A DNA stretch of 64,000 nucleotides. Origin: Anaeramoeba ignava. Lineage: Eukaryota; Metamonada; Anaeramoebidae. Position numbers and translations under genes: made by a program. Under the pieces are notes generated by a model. That model was given only the letters and a program-made list of their open reading frames with translations. It was not told where the DNA came from and did not search any database. Shown here one piece after another: positions 23,901 to 34,502 of the stretch. Each line of letters opens with the position of its first letter. The first letter of the stretch is position 1. Where the stretch lies: assembly GCA_028826165.1 (NCBI GenBank), contig JAPDFW010000059.1, positions 943,001-1,007,000 on the forward strand. The letters are read 5' to 3'.

Positions 23901-25073
23901 TAATAAATATTTCAATTTAATAAATATTTTAATTTAATAAATATTTTATTCAATAATTATTTCAATTTAATAAATATTTTAATTTAATAAATATTTTAAT
24001 TTAATAAATATTTTAATTCAATAAATATTTTAATTCAATAAGTATTTTAATTCAATAAATATTTCAATTCAATAATTATTTCAATTCAATAAATATTTCA
24101 ATTTAATAAATATTTTAATTTAATAAATATTTTATTTTAATAAATATTTTAATTTAATAAATATTTTAATTTAATAAATAATTTAATTTAATAAATATTT
24201 TAATTCAATAAATATTTTAATTTAATTTAATAAATATTTTAATTAAATAAATATTTTAATTCAATAAATATTTTAATTTAATAAATATTTTAATTTAATT
24301 TAATAATTATTTTATTAAATAATTAGGTATTAGATCCAGAACAACGTATTGGTGCTCATGGAGATATGGAATCAATTAAAAAACATCCATTTTTTCAAGA
24401 TATTAATTTTGCTAGATTACCACAAAAAAATCCACCAAAATTTCGCTCAGTTTTACCAACTTTAAATGATTTATTCATTCACGATTACGAAAAAATATCA
24501 GTAAACATAAACGATGAACAACAAGGAATTTCACAAGAAAATTCTCATCCAGAATTATCAGGTAGAAAAGTGTCAAGAACTGAATCACAGAGAATAAATG
24601 CAATTCGTGCAAAACTTCTTCGTGAACAAAAGAAAAAAAGTCCTTGGGCTAAATTTTTAAATGAGAATGAATTGATTGTTGAATCAGGTCCAACTATTAA
24701 GAAAAAAAATATCAGTCAAAAAAAACGTCATTTGATTTTAACTGATTTACCTCGTTTTATTTATTTTGATTCTTCCAAAAATGAGAAGAAAGGTGAAATT
24801 GCTTTTACATCAGAACTTAAAATTGATTTAAAGGATAATAAATTCTTCAATATTGTTACTGTAAAAAGAAATTAATAACAAATTAAATTAATCCAAATTA
24901 TTTTTTTTTGTTAAATTCTTGTTTTCTTTCTTTCTTTCTATTTATTTTTTTAGCCAAAAAGAACTTATTATATGGAAGATTTGAATGAAGATGCAGAACG
25001 TTGGGTTTTAAAAGTTAATTCATTTCAAAAGTCTCTTTTCAAATTAACAGATGGAGATTTATTGGATATTTAA
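20952..25073 (+). CDS. PDPK1: PDK1-like protein (kinase fold plus PH domain) with degenerate catalytic motifs
   Basis: Six exons are inferred (20952-21198, 21286-21338, 21908-22094, 22493-22734, 24327-24860, 24954-25073), giving 460 residues with consistent phases. The kinase fold follows PDK1: FGPVLRVTSKKTGKHFAVKVF with Lys38, the helix-C glutamate in NTEREIL, YFVMESADGG, CPEIL and LDPEQRIGA...HPFF. The C-terminal PH domain reads SPWAKFLNENELIVESGP, RRHLILTD-like and RTYYMEDLNEDAERW, close to the PDK1 PH domain. Catalytic motifs are lost: HRD is HRS at 130-132, DFG is SFA at 150-152, the glycine loop is GRSIFG and the DxW of helix F reads YLW. Canonical PDK1 phosphorylates AGC-kinase activation loops. 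This copy is probably a pseudokinase scaffold that may bind membranes through its PH domain. Introns 2-4 are long repeat arrays. Confidence 0.82.
21339..21907. repeat. Intron 2 of the PDK1-like gene: ATTTGAATATT array
   Basis: The intron (GTATAA donor, ATTTAAG acceptor) consists of imperfect repeats of ATTTGAATATT and TTATTTGATTATT. It has no other content. Confidence 0.75.
22095..22492. repeat. Intron 3 of the PDK1-like gene: AAAATC/AAAATT hexamers
   Basis: The intron (GTTTGT donor, AATTTAG acceptor) is built from AAAATC and AAAATT hexamers with occasional ATATTT interruptions. Long open frames on the minus strand are repeat artefacts. Confidence 0.75.
22735..24326. repeat. Intron 4 of the PDK1-like gene: 1.6-kb array of a 17-bp unit
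   Basis: The unit AATAAATATTTTAATTT and close variants (TTTCAATTT, AATTATT) repeat about 90 times between a GTATTT donor and an AATTAG acceptor. The array is longer than the whole coding sequence of the gene. Confidence 0.85.
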
Positions 25074-25920
25074 AATCAAAATTAAAATTAAAATCAAAAT
25101 TAAAATTAAAATTAAAATTAAAATTTAAAATTAAATTTAAAATCAAAATTAAAATTAAAATCAAAATCAAAATCAAAATCAAAATCAAAATTAAAATCAA
25201 AAATTAAAATTAAAATTAAAATTAAAATCAAAATTAAAATCAAAATTAAAATCAAAATCAAAATCAAAATTAAAATCAAAATGAAAATTAAAATTAAAAT
25301 TAAAATTAAAATTAAAATCAAAATTAAAATTAAAATTAAAATCAAAATTAAAATTAATATTAAAATTAAAATCAAAATCAAAATTAAAATTAATATTAAA
25401 ATTAAAAATTAAAATTAAAATTAAAATTAAAAATTAAAATCAAAAATTAAAATCAAAAATCAAAATCAAAATTAAAATTAAAATTAAAATTAAAATTAAA
25501 AATCAAAATTAAAATTAAAATTAAAATCAAAATTAAAATTAAAATTAAATTTAAATCAAAATTAAAATTAAAATTAAAATCAAAATTAATATTAAAATTA
25601 ATATTGAAATTAAAATTAAAATTAAAATTAAAATTAAAATCAAAAATTAAAATTAAAATTAAAATTAAAATCAAAATTAAAATTAAAATTAAAATTAAAA
25701 TTAAAATCAAAAATTAAAATTAAAATTAAAATCAAAAATTAAAATTAAAATTAAAATTAAAATTAAAATTAAAATTAAAATTTAATTTAAAATCAAAATC
25801 AAAATTAAAATTAAAATCAAAATTAAAATCAAAATCAAAATCAAAATCAAAATCAAAATTAAAATTAAAATTAAAATTAAAATTAAAATTAAAATTAAAA
25901 TTAAAATTAAAATTTCAAAA
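25074..25920. repeat. AAAATT/AAAATC hexamer array
   Basis: This is an almost pure mixture of AAAATT and AAAATC hexamers. It fills the space between the PDK1-like gene and the next RCC1-BTB gene. Open frames on the minus strand (Ile-Leu runs) are repeat artefacts. Confidence 0.85.
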
Positions 25921-25924
25921 TTAT

Positions 25925-25950
25925 TTTTTTCATTTTTTTTCTTTTCAAAA
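25925..25950 (+). promoter_or_regulatory. T-rich CATTTTTTTTCTTTTC element
   Basis: This pyrimidine tract, 33 bp upstream of the RCC1-BTB start, has the core CATTTTTTTTCTTTTC. Near-identical tracts precede many other genes in this window, so a core-promoter or leader role is inferred. Confidence 0.45.
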
Positions 25951-25982
25951 TAATAAAAAATTAAGAAAATTAAAAAAATAAA

Positions 25983-27806
25983 ATGAATGATTGTTTATTT
26001 TTTGGTGAAAATAAAGACACAAAACTTATCAAAAATGAACCAAATATAATAACAAAACCAATTCAACTTAAATTTGAAAATGAAAATGAAAATGAAAATG
26101 AAAATGAAAATGAAAATGAAAATGAAAATGAAAATGAAAAACAAATTAAACAAATTTCATCAGGTTTCTTCTCAACAATTTTCCTTTTTAAAAATGGAAA
26201 AGCAATAGAATATTTAAATGAAAATGATTCAAAACAAAATCCTTCAAAAATCCAAATTGAAGAAAATATTCAAAAAGTAACTGTTGGTTATCGAAATGAA
26301 GCTATTTTAACAATAGAAGGAAATGTATTTGCAAAAGGAAAAGATATTAATCCAAATAATCCAAATGAATTTATCAATGTTTCATCATTAATTGAAGATC
26401 AAAATGATAGAATAATTGAAGATATTATTTCTGGAGCTAATGCAATTTATTTATTAACTTCAAATCAAAATACTTATGGAATTGGTTCAAATTCTAATGG
26501 CCAACTTTGTTTTGATTCTAAAACACTTCCAAAAACAGAAAAACCAATTTTAATGATGAAAAATGTTTCTAAAATATTTTCAGGAAATTGTTCATTTCAT
26601 GTTTTTCTTTTAAATTCAAATCAAGAATTATTTGGATATGGAGATAATATATTTGGCCAACTTGGATTAGGAGAATCAAGAAGAGAAGTAAAAATCCAAA
26701 AATTAACCAAAATCCAAAATATTCCAAAAGGTAAAATAATTGATATCAAATATGGATATGTTCATTCAATAATGTTGATTGAAAATGAAAATGAAAATCC
26801 AAAAAGAAAACTTTACTCATGTGGATATTGGAAGTATAATGGACTTGGCAAAGAAGATGAAGATGAAAATACTTATGAATTTACTGAAATCAAATCATCT
26901 TTATTTGAAAATGATGATAATATTCTTGATTTTTCTGTTGGAGATAATCATACTTTGATTTTAACTTCTAATTCAAAATTAATAGGATTTGGGTATAATG
27001 AATATGGTCAATTAGGAACTGGAGATACAAATAATCAATTAATTCCAATTCAAATTGAACTTCCTAAATTAAGATTTAATGGAAATATTTCTAATTATCA
27101 TATTTCTTGTGGATATTTCAAATCATTTCTTTATTATTCTCCTTTTTTTTCCAATCTTGAAGAAGATTTGATAAAGCTATTTAGAAGAAAAGAATTTTGT
27201 AATATTTCATTTAAAACAGAAAATGGAGAAATAATTGAAGCTCATAAATTAATATTGAAATATAGATTAAATCAAAATCAAAATCAAAATGAAATTGAAA
27301 AACTTCAAGAAATTATTTCAAATAAATCAATTAAAGAATCAAATCAAATATTTGAAATGATTTATTCAAACATAATAATAAATCCAAAATTATATTATGA
27401 AATTAAAGAAATTATAAATTCCAATGAAAAAATTGAAGAAACAATGAAAAGAATTTATTTAAATGAAAATGAAAACGAAAATGAAAAAGATTTTATTATT
27501 GAAAGAAAAGAAAAACAATATAAATTTCCCAAATTAATATTAATAATGAGAAGTGAATTATATCGAGGAATGTTTTTATCTGTAACAAATGATACTTCTA
27601 ATAAAGTTACAGATTATAGTGAATTAAGTAATAAATCATTTCAAATATTTGAATATTGGATTTATTCAAATCAAATTAAAGATGAAATTCAAATTACACA
27701 AGAAATAATTAATGAAATTCAAATAGGAATTGATTATTTTCAATTAAATCAAACAAATCCAAATTTATTTGATTTATTAATTAATAAATTTAATAATCAA
27801 AATTAA
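25983..27806 (+). CDS. RCC1-BTB protein, copy c (intact)
   Basis: This 607-residue intronless protein is the only unbroken RCC1-BTB copy in the window. Residues about 24-50 include a Glu-Asn run from GAAAAT hexamers. RCC1 propeller repeats follow at about 60-390 (GIGSNSNGQLCFDSK, GYGDNIFGQLGLGES, GFGYNEYGQLGTGD). A BTB-type segment starts at about 405 (EFCNISFKTENGEIIEAHKL). After a variable Gln-Asn/Glu-Lys linker there is a second BTB-like core (FPKLILIMRSELYRGMFLSV, then FQIFEYWIYSNQI) to the end. RCC1-BTB proteins in other eukaryotes are adaptors with a propeller for ligand binding. No target can be named here. It serves as the reference for the frame breaks in copies a, b and d, and its flanks are AAAATT arrays. 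Confidence 0.88.
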   Translation: MNDCLFFGENKDTKLIKNEPNIITKPIQLKFENENENENENENENENENENEKQIKQISSGFFSTIFLFKNGKAIEYLNENDSKQNPSKIQIEENIQKVTVGYRNEAILTIEGNVFAKGKDINPNNPNEFINVSSLIEDQNDRIIEDIISGANAIYLLTSNQNTYGIGSNSNGQLCFDSKTLPKTEKPILMMKNVSKIFSGNCSFHVFLLNSNQELFGYGDNIFGQLGLGESRREVKIQKLTKIQNIPKGKIIDIKYGYVHSIMLIENENENPKRKLYSCGYWKYNGLGKEDEDENTYEFTEIKSSLFENDDNILDFSVGDNHTLILTSNSKLIGFGYNEYGQLGTGDTNNQLIPIQIELPKLRFNGNISNYHISCGYFKSFLYYSPFFSNLEEDLIKLFRRKEFCNISFKTENGEIIEAHKLILKYRLNQNQNQNEIEKLQEIISNKSIKESNQIFEMIYSNIIINPKLYYEIKEIINSNEKIEETMKRIYLNENENENEKDFIIERKEKQYKFPKLILIMRSELYRGMFLSVTNDTSNKVTDYSELSNKSFQIFEYWIYSNQIKDEIQITQEIINEIQIGIDYFQLNQTNPNLFDLLINKFNNQN

Positions 27807-28537
27807 TAAAAAAAATGGGAATAGATTTAATTTAATATTTAATTTATAAATTAATTTAAAAATATAATTTAATATTTAATTTTATTATTAAAATAATAAT
27901 TTATTGTTTTAGATTTAAATATTTTATTATTTAAATATTTAACATATAAATATAAAAAATGAGAATAGGTTTAATTTAATATTTAATTTATAAATTAATT
28001 TAAAAATATAATTTAATATTTAATTCTATGTTTAAAATAATAATTTAATGTTTTAGATTTAAATATTTTATTATTTAAAAATATTTTGAAAATTGATTTT
28101 TTTGAAATTAAAATTTTATCTTTTTTTTTGAATTAAATTGAATTAATATTAATTTGGAAATTTGTTTTAAAATTTAAATTTATTAATAATTTTTAAATTC
28201 CAAAAAAAAAAATTAAATTAAAAATTAAATTAAAATAATTTTCCTTTTTTTTTAATAAAAAAATTAATAAAAAATAATAATTTATTAATAAATTAATTTA
28301 AAATAATAAATTAAAAAGAAAATTAAATTAATTATTAATTTAAATTTATTCTCATTTTTTATATTTTTATTTATTTTCAAAATCCACTTTTTTTTATTTA
28401 TTTTTTTTGCCTTCCTTTATTCATTTTTTTTTGCCTTCCTTTATTCATTTTTTTTATTTAATTTTTTTTTTCATTTTTTCCTTTTTTTTTAATAAACAAA
28501 AAACACAAAACACAAAAACAAAAAACAACAAAACAAA
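27807..28537. repeat. Intergenic AT-rich region with a duplicated 135-bp unit
   Basis: Two copies of a unit starting GGAATAGATTTAATTTAATA occur at about 27815-27955 and 27960-28080. The rest is AT-rich, with two TGCCTTCCTTTATTCATTTT repeats near 28410-28450 and a T-rich tract before the next gene. No gene is seen. Confidence 0.65.
28462..28490 (+). promoter_or_regulatory. T-rich TTTTCATTTTTTCCTTTT element
   Basis: This tract sits 48 bp before the start codon of the plus-strand BTB-TLDc gene and is followed by an A/C-rich leader. It resembles the tracts in front of the other genes. The function is inferred. Confidence 0.42.
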
Positions 28538-30347
28538 ATGGATAATAATAACAATAATAATAATAACCAAATTCAAAATGCAAATCAAAATGAAAATGAA
28601 AATGAAATGAAAAATTTAGAAAAAAAAGTAACAAAAAATTTAATTAAAAATTATTCAAACCTTTTAAATGGAAATTCATTTAAAGATTTTTCAATTTTTG
28701 TTGAGAAAGAACCAAATACTTTTGAAATTAAAGTTCATAAATCAATTTTATCTTCAAGATCTCCTTTTTTTAATGAGTTTTTAAGAGATAGAGATCAGAT
28801 TAATAAGATTTTTTTAAAACAATTTAATAAAAGAGAAATGGAATCAATTTTGAGTTATATTTATTATGGAAATATTTCTTTTGAGAATCAAGAAAATCTT
28901 ATTCAATTATTAGAAATTTCAATTTATTTTAAATTAAATTTATTGAAAGAAATTATTCAAAAAAAAATTTCAAATTCAATTAATTATTCAAATTTTTTCC
29001 AATTTTTATTCCAAAATCGAAATTTAAAATCAAATGAAATTGAAATAAAATGTTTTGAATTAATAAATCAAAATTTTTCCCAAATTCAAAATAATGAAAA
29101 TTTATTCAATTTAACTAAAGAAGAAATTATCAAATTTATTCAATTTAAACAAGAAAAAAAAGAAATTTTTCAATTTGATTTTTTTCAATTTTTAAATAAT
29201 TGGATTGAAAAAAGAATTAAATCATTAAAATTAAGGAAATATAAACACAAAATGAATGCAAAGAAAAGATTATTTCATTCTTTTTTTTCATTATTTGATA
29301 AAGATTCAATTTCAAAACAAGATTTTGATAAATTAAAACAATTTGAGATTTTTCTTCCAAATTATTTTTTAGTTGATATTCAAAACAAAGTTATTCAAGA
29401 TAATCAAAAAGAAATTGAAAATAAAGAGAAGGAAATTGAAGAGAAATTGAAGAAAGAAATTGAAGAGAAATGGAAACAAATTGAAGAGAAAAACAAGGAG
29501 ATTGAAGAGAAATTGAAAAGAAGTTGAGAATAAAGAGAAGCAAAATCAACAAATGAAAATTGAAATTGAAGAGAAATGGAAGAAAGAAATTGAAGATAAA
29601 TTGAAGAAACAAATTGAAGATAAAAACAAGGAGATTGAAGAGAAATTGAAGAAAGAAGTTGAAGAGAAATTGAACCAAGAGAAAGATAATCAAGATTTCC
29701 AAAATGAAAATGAGAAAATGAAACCAATTTTTGATAAATTATTCACTAAATATCAAAAGAGAATTGAATTGAAAAAGAAATTGGAACCAATCAGAAAGAA
29801 TTTTCTTCAATTTTCAGAAATTGTTAAAGATATTGAATATGTTAAGAAATTACAAAAATGGATAAATGATAATTATTTTTTTTCTAAAATGAAAAAAGGA
29901 TTTTCAGCAAAAAGAGATGGATTTTCTTCTCAAAATTGGCATTCAAAAGTTGATAATAAAGGAAAAACATTAGTTATTATCAAAACAAAAGATAATTTTA
30001 TTTTTGGAGGTTTTACTCAAGTTGGATTTAATGGAAATACAGGAGAATGGATTAATGATTCAAGTGCATTTATTTTTTCATTAAGAAATGATAAAGGAGA
30101 TAGAATACCTGCAAAGTTTACAATTAAAATACCTCAATATGCAATTTATTCAAAATCAAGTTATGGTCCATTATTTGGTGATAATGATTTTGAATTAAAT
30201 TCTAATTTACAACCTGGTTATTCAAATTTTGGTAGAAGTTATAATCTACCTGATGGAATTACTTATGATACAAATGAAGCTAAAAGTTATTTAGCTGGTT
30301 CTTATAATAAATGGGTTGTTGATGAAGTTGAAACTTATTTCATTTAA
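28538..30347 (+). CDS. BTB-TLDc protein, copy 4 (one frame break in the coiled coil)
   Basis: This is the plus-strand counterpart of the genes at 1-1364 and 2321-4093. It has an Asn-rich leader, a BTB domain (VHKSILSSRSPFFNEFL), a BACK-like region and a Glu/Lys coiled coil up to about residue 325. Then comes a frame break at about 29516-29520: TTGAAAAGAAG where sister repeats read TTGAAGAAAGAAG, so two bases are missing. The frame resumes with more coiled coil and a TLDc-type domain (GFSAKRDGFSSQNWH, FIFSLRNDKGDR, VVDEVETYFI). Restoring the frame gives about 603 residues. The break lies in a repetitive coiled-coil stretch where unequal exchange or sequencing error is easy. Relative to copy 2 the coiled coil has a different number of repeats. 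Confidence 0.8.
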
Positions 30348-31442
30348 AAAATTAATTAATAATAAGAAAATCAAACTTTTTTTTTTTTAATTTTTTTTTT
30401 TCAAAATTTAATTCAATTTTAATTTACTTTTAATCAAATTAATTTCTTTAAAATAATAAATAAGAAACAAATTTAATTTTAAATAATTTAATTTTAATTT
30501 AAAATATTTATTAAAAATTTAATTAATAAAAATAATCCAAAAAAAAAAATAATAAATTTTAAAAATTGAATATTTTTAATATAATAAATAAAAATAAAAA
30601 TTGAAAATAGAAATTAATAATAATTAAATTTAAATTCATTAATTAAAATATTAAAATAAAAAAAATCAAATAAAATTTATTATTAATTAATATTTAAATA
30701 TTAATAAATTATAATCAAAATCAAAAATAGAATAATTAATAAATTATTTTTTTAGAAAGTTTATCTTATTCAATCATGTTAAATTCAATTTATTTAAAAT
30801 TTTTAATTTTTAATTTTATTTTTAATATATTTTATTATAATTAAAATTGGAATAATAAATAATTAAAAATATTAATATAATAAATAAAAATATTAAATTA
30901 AATTAAAATAAAAATAAATTTAAATTAAATTATTATTAAATATTATTAAAATTAAATATTTATCTTTATTAAAATATTTATTCCACTTTTTTTAATATAT
31001 TTTATTATAATTAAAATTGAAATAATAAATAAATAAAAATATTAATATAATAAATAAAAATATTATATTAAATTAAATTAAAATAAATTTAAATTAAATT
31101 ATTATTAAATATTATTAAAATTAAATATATATCTTTATTAAAATATTTCAATTTTCTTTTCAATTTTATTAAATTATTGGGAATAATTTTATATTATCTT
31201 AAATAAAGAAATATTAATAAAATATATAAAATATAATTAATTTTAAATTTAGTTATTTAATATTCTTTATTCCATTTTTGAAATAAAATACTTCAATTTT
31301 CTTTTCAATTTTATTAAAATATTGGGAATAATTTTATATTATTTAAAATAAAGAAATATTAATAAAATATATAAAATATAATTAATTTTAAATTTAGTTA
31401 TTTAATATTCTTTATTCCATTTTTGAAATAAATTAATTAAAA
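30348..31442. repeat. AT-rich repeat region, inverted relatives of the left-cluster repeats
   Basis: Just after the TLDc stop the sequence resembles the reverse complement of the 280-bp flank at 2041-2320. At about 30825-30980 and 30990-31145 there are two copies of a 165-bp unit. At about 31145-31440 there are two copies of a unit that is the reverse complement of the 147-bp repeats at 1430-2040. No gene is present. Confidence 0.7.
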
Positions 31443-31760
31443 GATTTTATAATTGAAAGAAAAGAAAAACAATATAAATTTCCTAAATTAATATTAATAA
31501 TGAGAAGTGAATTATATCGAGGAATGTTTTTATCTGTAACAGATGATACTTCTAATAAAGTTACAGATTATAGTGAATTAAGTAATAAATCATTTCAAAT
31601 ATTTGAATATTGGATTTATTCAAATCAAATTAAAGATGAAACTAAAATTACACAAGAAATAATTAATGAAATTGAAATTGGAATTGATTATTTTCAATTA
31701 AATCAAACAAATCCAAATTTATTTGATTTATTAATTAATAAATTTAATAATCAAAATTAA
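31443..31760 (+). pseudogene. C-terminal remnant of an RCC1-BTB gene
   Basis: The sequence encodes only the last 105 residues of the RCC1-BTB family, beginning at DFIIERKEKQYKFP and ending LLINKFNNQN. It is nearly identical to the ends of the full copies. Directly upstream is the 147-bp-type repeat rather than the rest of the gene, so the 5' part was lost at a sharp junction near 31440. An internal ATG at 31500 could start an 86-residue protein, but there is no sign that it is a gene of its own. Confidence 0.8.
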
Positions 31761-31800
31761 AATTAAAATTAAAATCAAAAATTAAAATAAAATTCCAAAA

Positions 31801-31827
31801 TCATTTTTTTCATTTTTTTCTTTTCAA
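31801..31827 (+). promoter_or_regulatory. T-rich CATTTTTTTCTTTTC element next to the start codon
   Basis: This tract ends only three bases before the RCC1-BTB start at 31830. It therefore lies in the leader or at the transcription start, which supports an initiator-like rather than a distal role. Confidence 0.45.
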
Positions 31828-31829
31828 AA

Positions 31830-33583
31830 ATGAATGAAATTATATTTTTTGGTAAAAATAAAGAACCAAAACTTATCGAAAATGAACCAGATTCAATAAC
31901 AAAACCAATTCAATTTGAATTTGAAAATGAAAATGAAAATGAAAAACAAATTAAACAAATTTCATCATCAAGATTTTCAACAATTCTCCTTTTCGAAAAT
32001 GGAAAAGCAATAGAATATTTAACTGAAAATGATTCAAAACAAAATCCTTCAAAAATCCAAATTGAAGAAAATATTCAAAAAGTAACTGTTGGTTATCGAA
32101 ATGAGACTATTTTAACAATAGAAGGAAATGTATTTGCCAAAGGAAATGATATTAATCCAAATAATCAAATGAATTTATCAATGTTTCATCATTAATTGAA
32201 GATACAAATGATAGAGTAATTGAAGATATTGTTTCTGGAAGATATGCAATTTACTTATTAACTTCAAATCATAATGTTTATGGAATTGGTTCAAATCAAC
32301 ATGGTCAACTTGGTTTTGATTCTAAAACACTTCCAAAAACAGAAAAACCAATTTTAATGATGAAAAATGTTTCTAAAATATTTTCAGGAAATTCTTCAAA
32401 TCATGTTTTTCTTTTAAATTCAAAACAAAAATTATTTGGATGCGGAGATAATTATTGGGGCCAAGTTGGATTAGGAGAATCAAGAAAAGGAGCAAAAATC
32501 AATAAATTAACCAAAATCCAAAAGATTCCAAAAGGCAAAATAATTAATATTCAATCTGGATATGTTCATTCAATAATGTTGATTGAAAATGAAAATGAAA
32601 ATGAAAATCCAAAAAGAAAACTTTATTCATGTGGATATTGGCAAAGAAATGGACTTGGTAAAGAAGATGAAAATACTTATGAATTTACTGAACTGAAATC
32701 ATCTTTATTTGAAAATGATATTATTGATTTTTCTGTTGGAATTAACCATACTTTGATTTTAACTTCTAATGGGAAATTGATTTCATTTGGATACAATAAC
32801 TATGGTGAATTGGGAATTGAAGATGCAAAATCTCAAGCAATTCCAATTCAAATTGAAATTCCTGAATTAAGATTTAATGAATATATTTCCAATTATCATG
32901 TTTATTGTGGATATCTCAATTCATTTCTTTATTATTCTCCTCCTTCTTTTTCCAATCTTGAAGAAGATTTGATAAAATTATTTCGAAGAAAAGAATTTTG
33001 TGATATTTCATTTAAAACCAAAAATGGAGAAATAATATCAGCTCATAAATTAATATTGAAATATAGATTAAATCAAAATCAAATTGAAAAACTTAAAGAA
33101 ATTATTTCAAAAAAATCAATTAAAGAATCAAATCAAATATTTGAAATGATTTATTCAAACATAATAATAAATCCAAAATTATATTATGAAATTAAAGAAA
33201 TTATAAATTCAAATGAAAAAATTGAAGAAACAATGAAAAGAATTTATTTAAATGAAAATGAAAAAGATTTTATAATTGAAAGAAATGAAAAACAATATAA
33301 ATTTCCTAAATTAATATTAATAATGAGAAGTGAATTATATCGAGGAATGTTTTTATCTGTAACAGAAGATAAATCTAATAAAGTTACAGATTATAGTGAA
33401 TTAAGTAATGAATCGTTTCAAATATTTGAATATTGGATTTATTCAAATCAAATTAAAGATGATATTAAAATTACAAAAAAAATAATTAATGAAATTCAAA
33501 TAGGAATTGATTATTTTCAATTAAATCAAACAAATCCAAATTTATTTGATTTATTAATTAAAAAATTTAATAATAAAAAATAA
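31830..33583 (+). CDS. RCC1-BTB protein, copy d (one frame break)
   Basis: This paralogue of the intact copy c has the same domains in order: a short Glu-Asn run, RCC1 repeats (GCGDNYWGQVGLGES, SFGYNNYGELGIED), a BTB segment (EFCDISFKTKNGEIISAHKL) and a second BTB-like core to the end. One C is missing near 32166 (AATAATCAAATG instead of AATAATCCAAATG), so the first frame stops at 32195. The correct frame is open from there through GIGSNQHGQLGFDSK to 33583. Adding one base gives 584 residues. Apart from this point the protein is well conserved, so the damage is either very recent or a sequence error. Confidence 0.8.
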
Positions 33584-34200
33584 ATTAAAATTAAATTTAA
33601 AATTAAAATTAAAATCAAAATTAAAATTAAAATTAAAATTAAAATCAAAAATTAAAATTAAAATCAAAATTAAAAATTAAAATTAAAAAAAATTAAAATT
33701 AAAATCAAAAATCAAAATCAAAATTAAAAATTAAAATTAAAATTTAAAATTTAAAATTAAAAATCAAAAATTTATAATTAAAATTAAAATTAAAATCAAA
33801 ATTAAAAATTAAAATTAAAAATTAAAATTAAAATTAAAAATTAAAATTAAAATTAAAAATTTAAAATTTAAAATTAAAATTAAAATTAAAATTAAAATTA
33901 AAATTAAAATTATTAAAATCAAAATTTAATTCAAAATTAAAATCAAAATCAAAATTAAAATTTAAAATCAAAATCAAAATTAAAAATTAAAATTAAAATC
34001 AAAATTAAAATTAAAATTAAAATTAAAATTAAAATCAAAATCAAAATTAAAATTAAAATTAAAATTAAAATTAAAATTAAATTTAAAATTAAAAATAAAA
34101 TCAAAATTAAAATTAAAATTAAAATTAAATTTAATATTAAAATCAAAATCAAAATCAAAATCAAAATTAAAATTAAAATTAAAATTAAAATTAAAAATAA
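33584..34200. repeat. AAAATT/AAAATC hexamer array
   Basis: This array is of the same type as 25074-25920 and lies between RCC1-BTB copy d and the TFIIH subunit gene. It has no coding content on the plus strand. A minus-strand Ile-Leu open frame is an artefact. Confidence 0.85.
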
Positions 34201-34212
34201 AAATCGGAAAAA

Positions 34213-34248
34213 TTTTTTTTTCATTTTTTTTCTTTTCATTTTTTTTTT
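34213..34248 (+). promoter_or_regulatory. T-rich CATTTTTTTTCTTTTC element
   Basis: This tract lies 11 bp before the TFB5 start codon and immediately after a hexamer array. It belongs to the same motif family as those before the RCC1-BTB genes. Confidence 0.45.
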
Positions 34249-34259
34249 AAAAAATTAAA

Positions 34260-34502
34260 ATGGTTCGTTATACAAAAGGTCTTCTTTTAGAATGTGATCC
34301 AACAATTAAAAAATATATAACTAAATTAAATGAAGAATCACAAGAAAAATTTATAATACATGATTTAGGACCAACATTACTTTTAATAAATCCATCAGCA
34401 AAAGAAATGATACAAAGAAAAGTTGATCAATTACACGATACAAACACATATACAAAATTAGAAGAAATGGAGAAGAAAATTTCAAAAGGAAATTTGAAAT
34501 AA
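34260..34502 (+). CDS. GTF2H5: TFIIH subunit TFB5 / GTF2H5 (TTDA)
   Basis: This 80-residue protein matches the small TFIIH subunit in length and motifs. The start MVRYTKGLLLECDPTIKKYI parallels the human MVNVLKGVLIECDP start. It is followed by EKFIIHDLGPTLLLI (human KFIIQDIDDTHVFV) and an amphipathic C-terminal helix (KEMIQRKVDQLHDTNTYTKL). In other eukaryotes TFB5 binds and stabilises the p52/TFB2 subunit and supports nucleotide excision repair and transcription. It is a single exon directly upstream of the RNA polymerase I subunit gene on the same strand. Confidence 0.88.
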   Translation: MVRYTKGLLLECDPTIKKYITKLNEESQEKFIIHDLGPTLLLINPSAKEMIQRKVDQLHDTNTYTKLEEMEKKISKGNLK

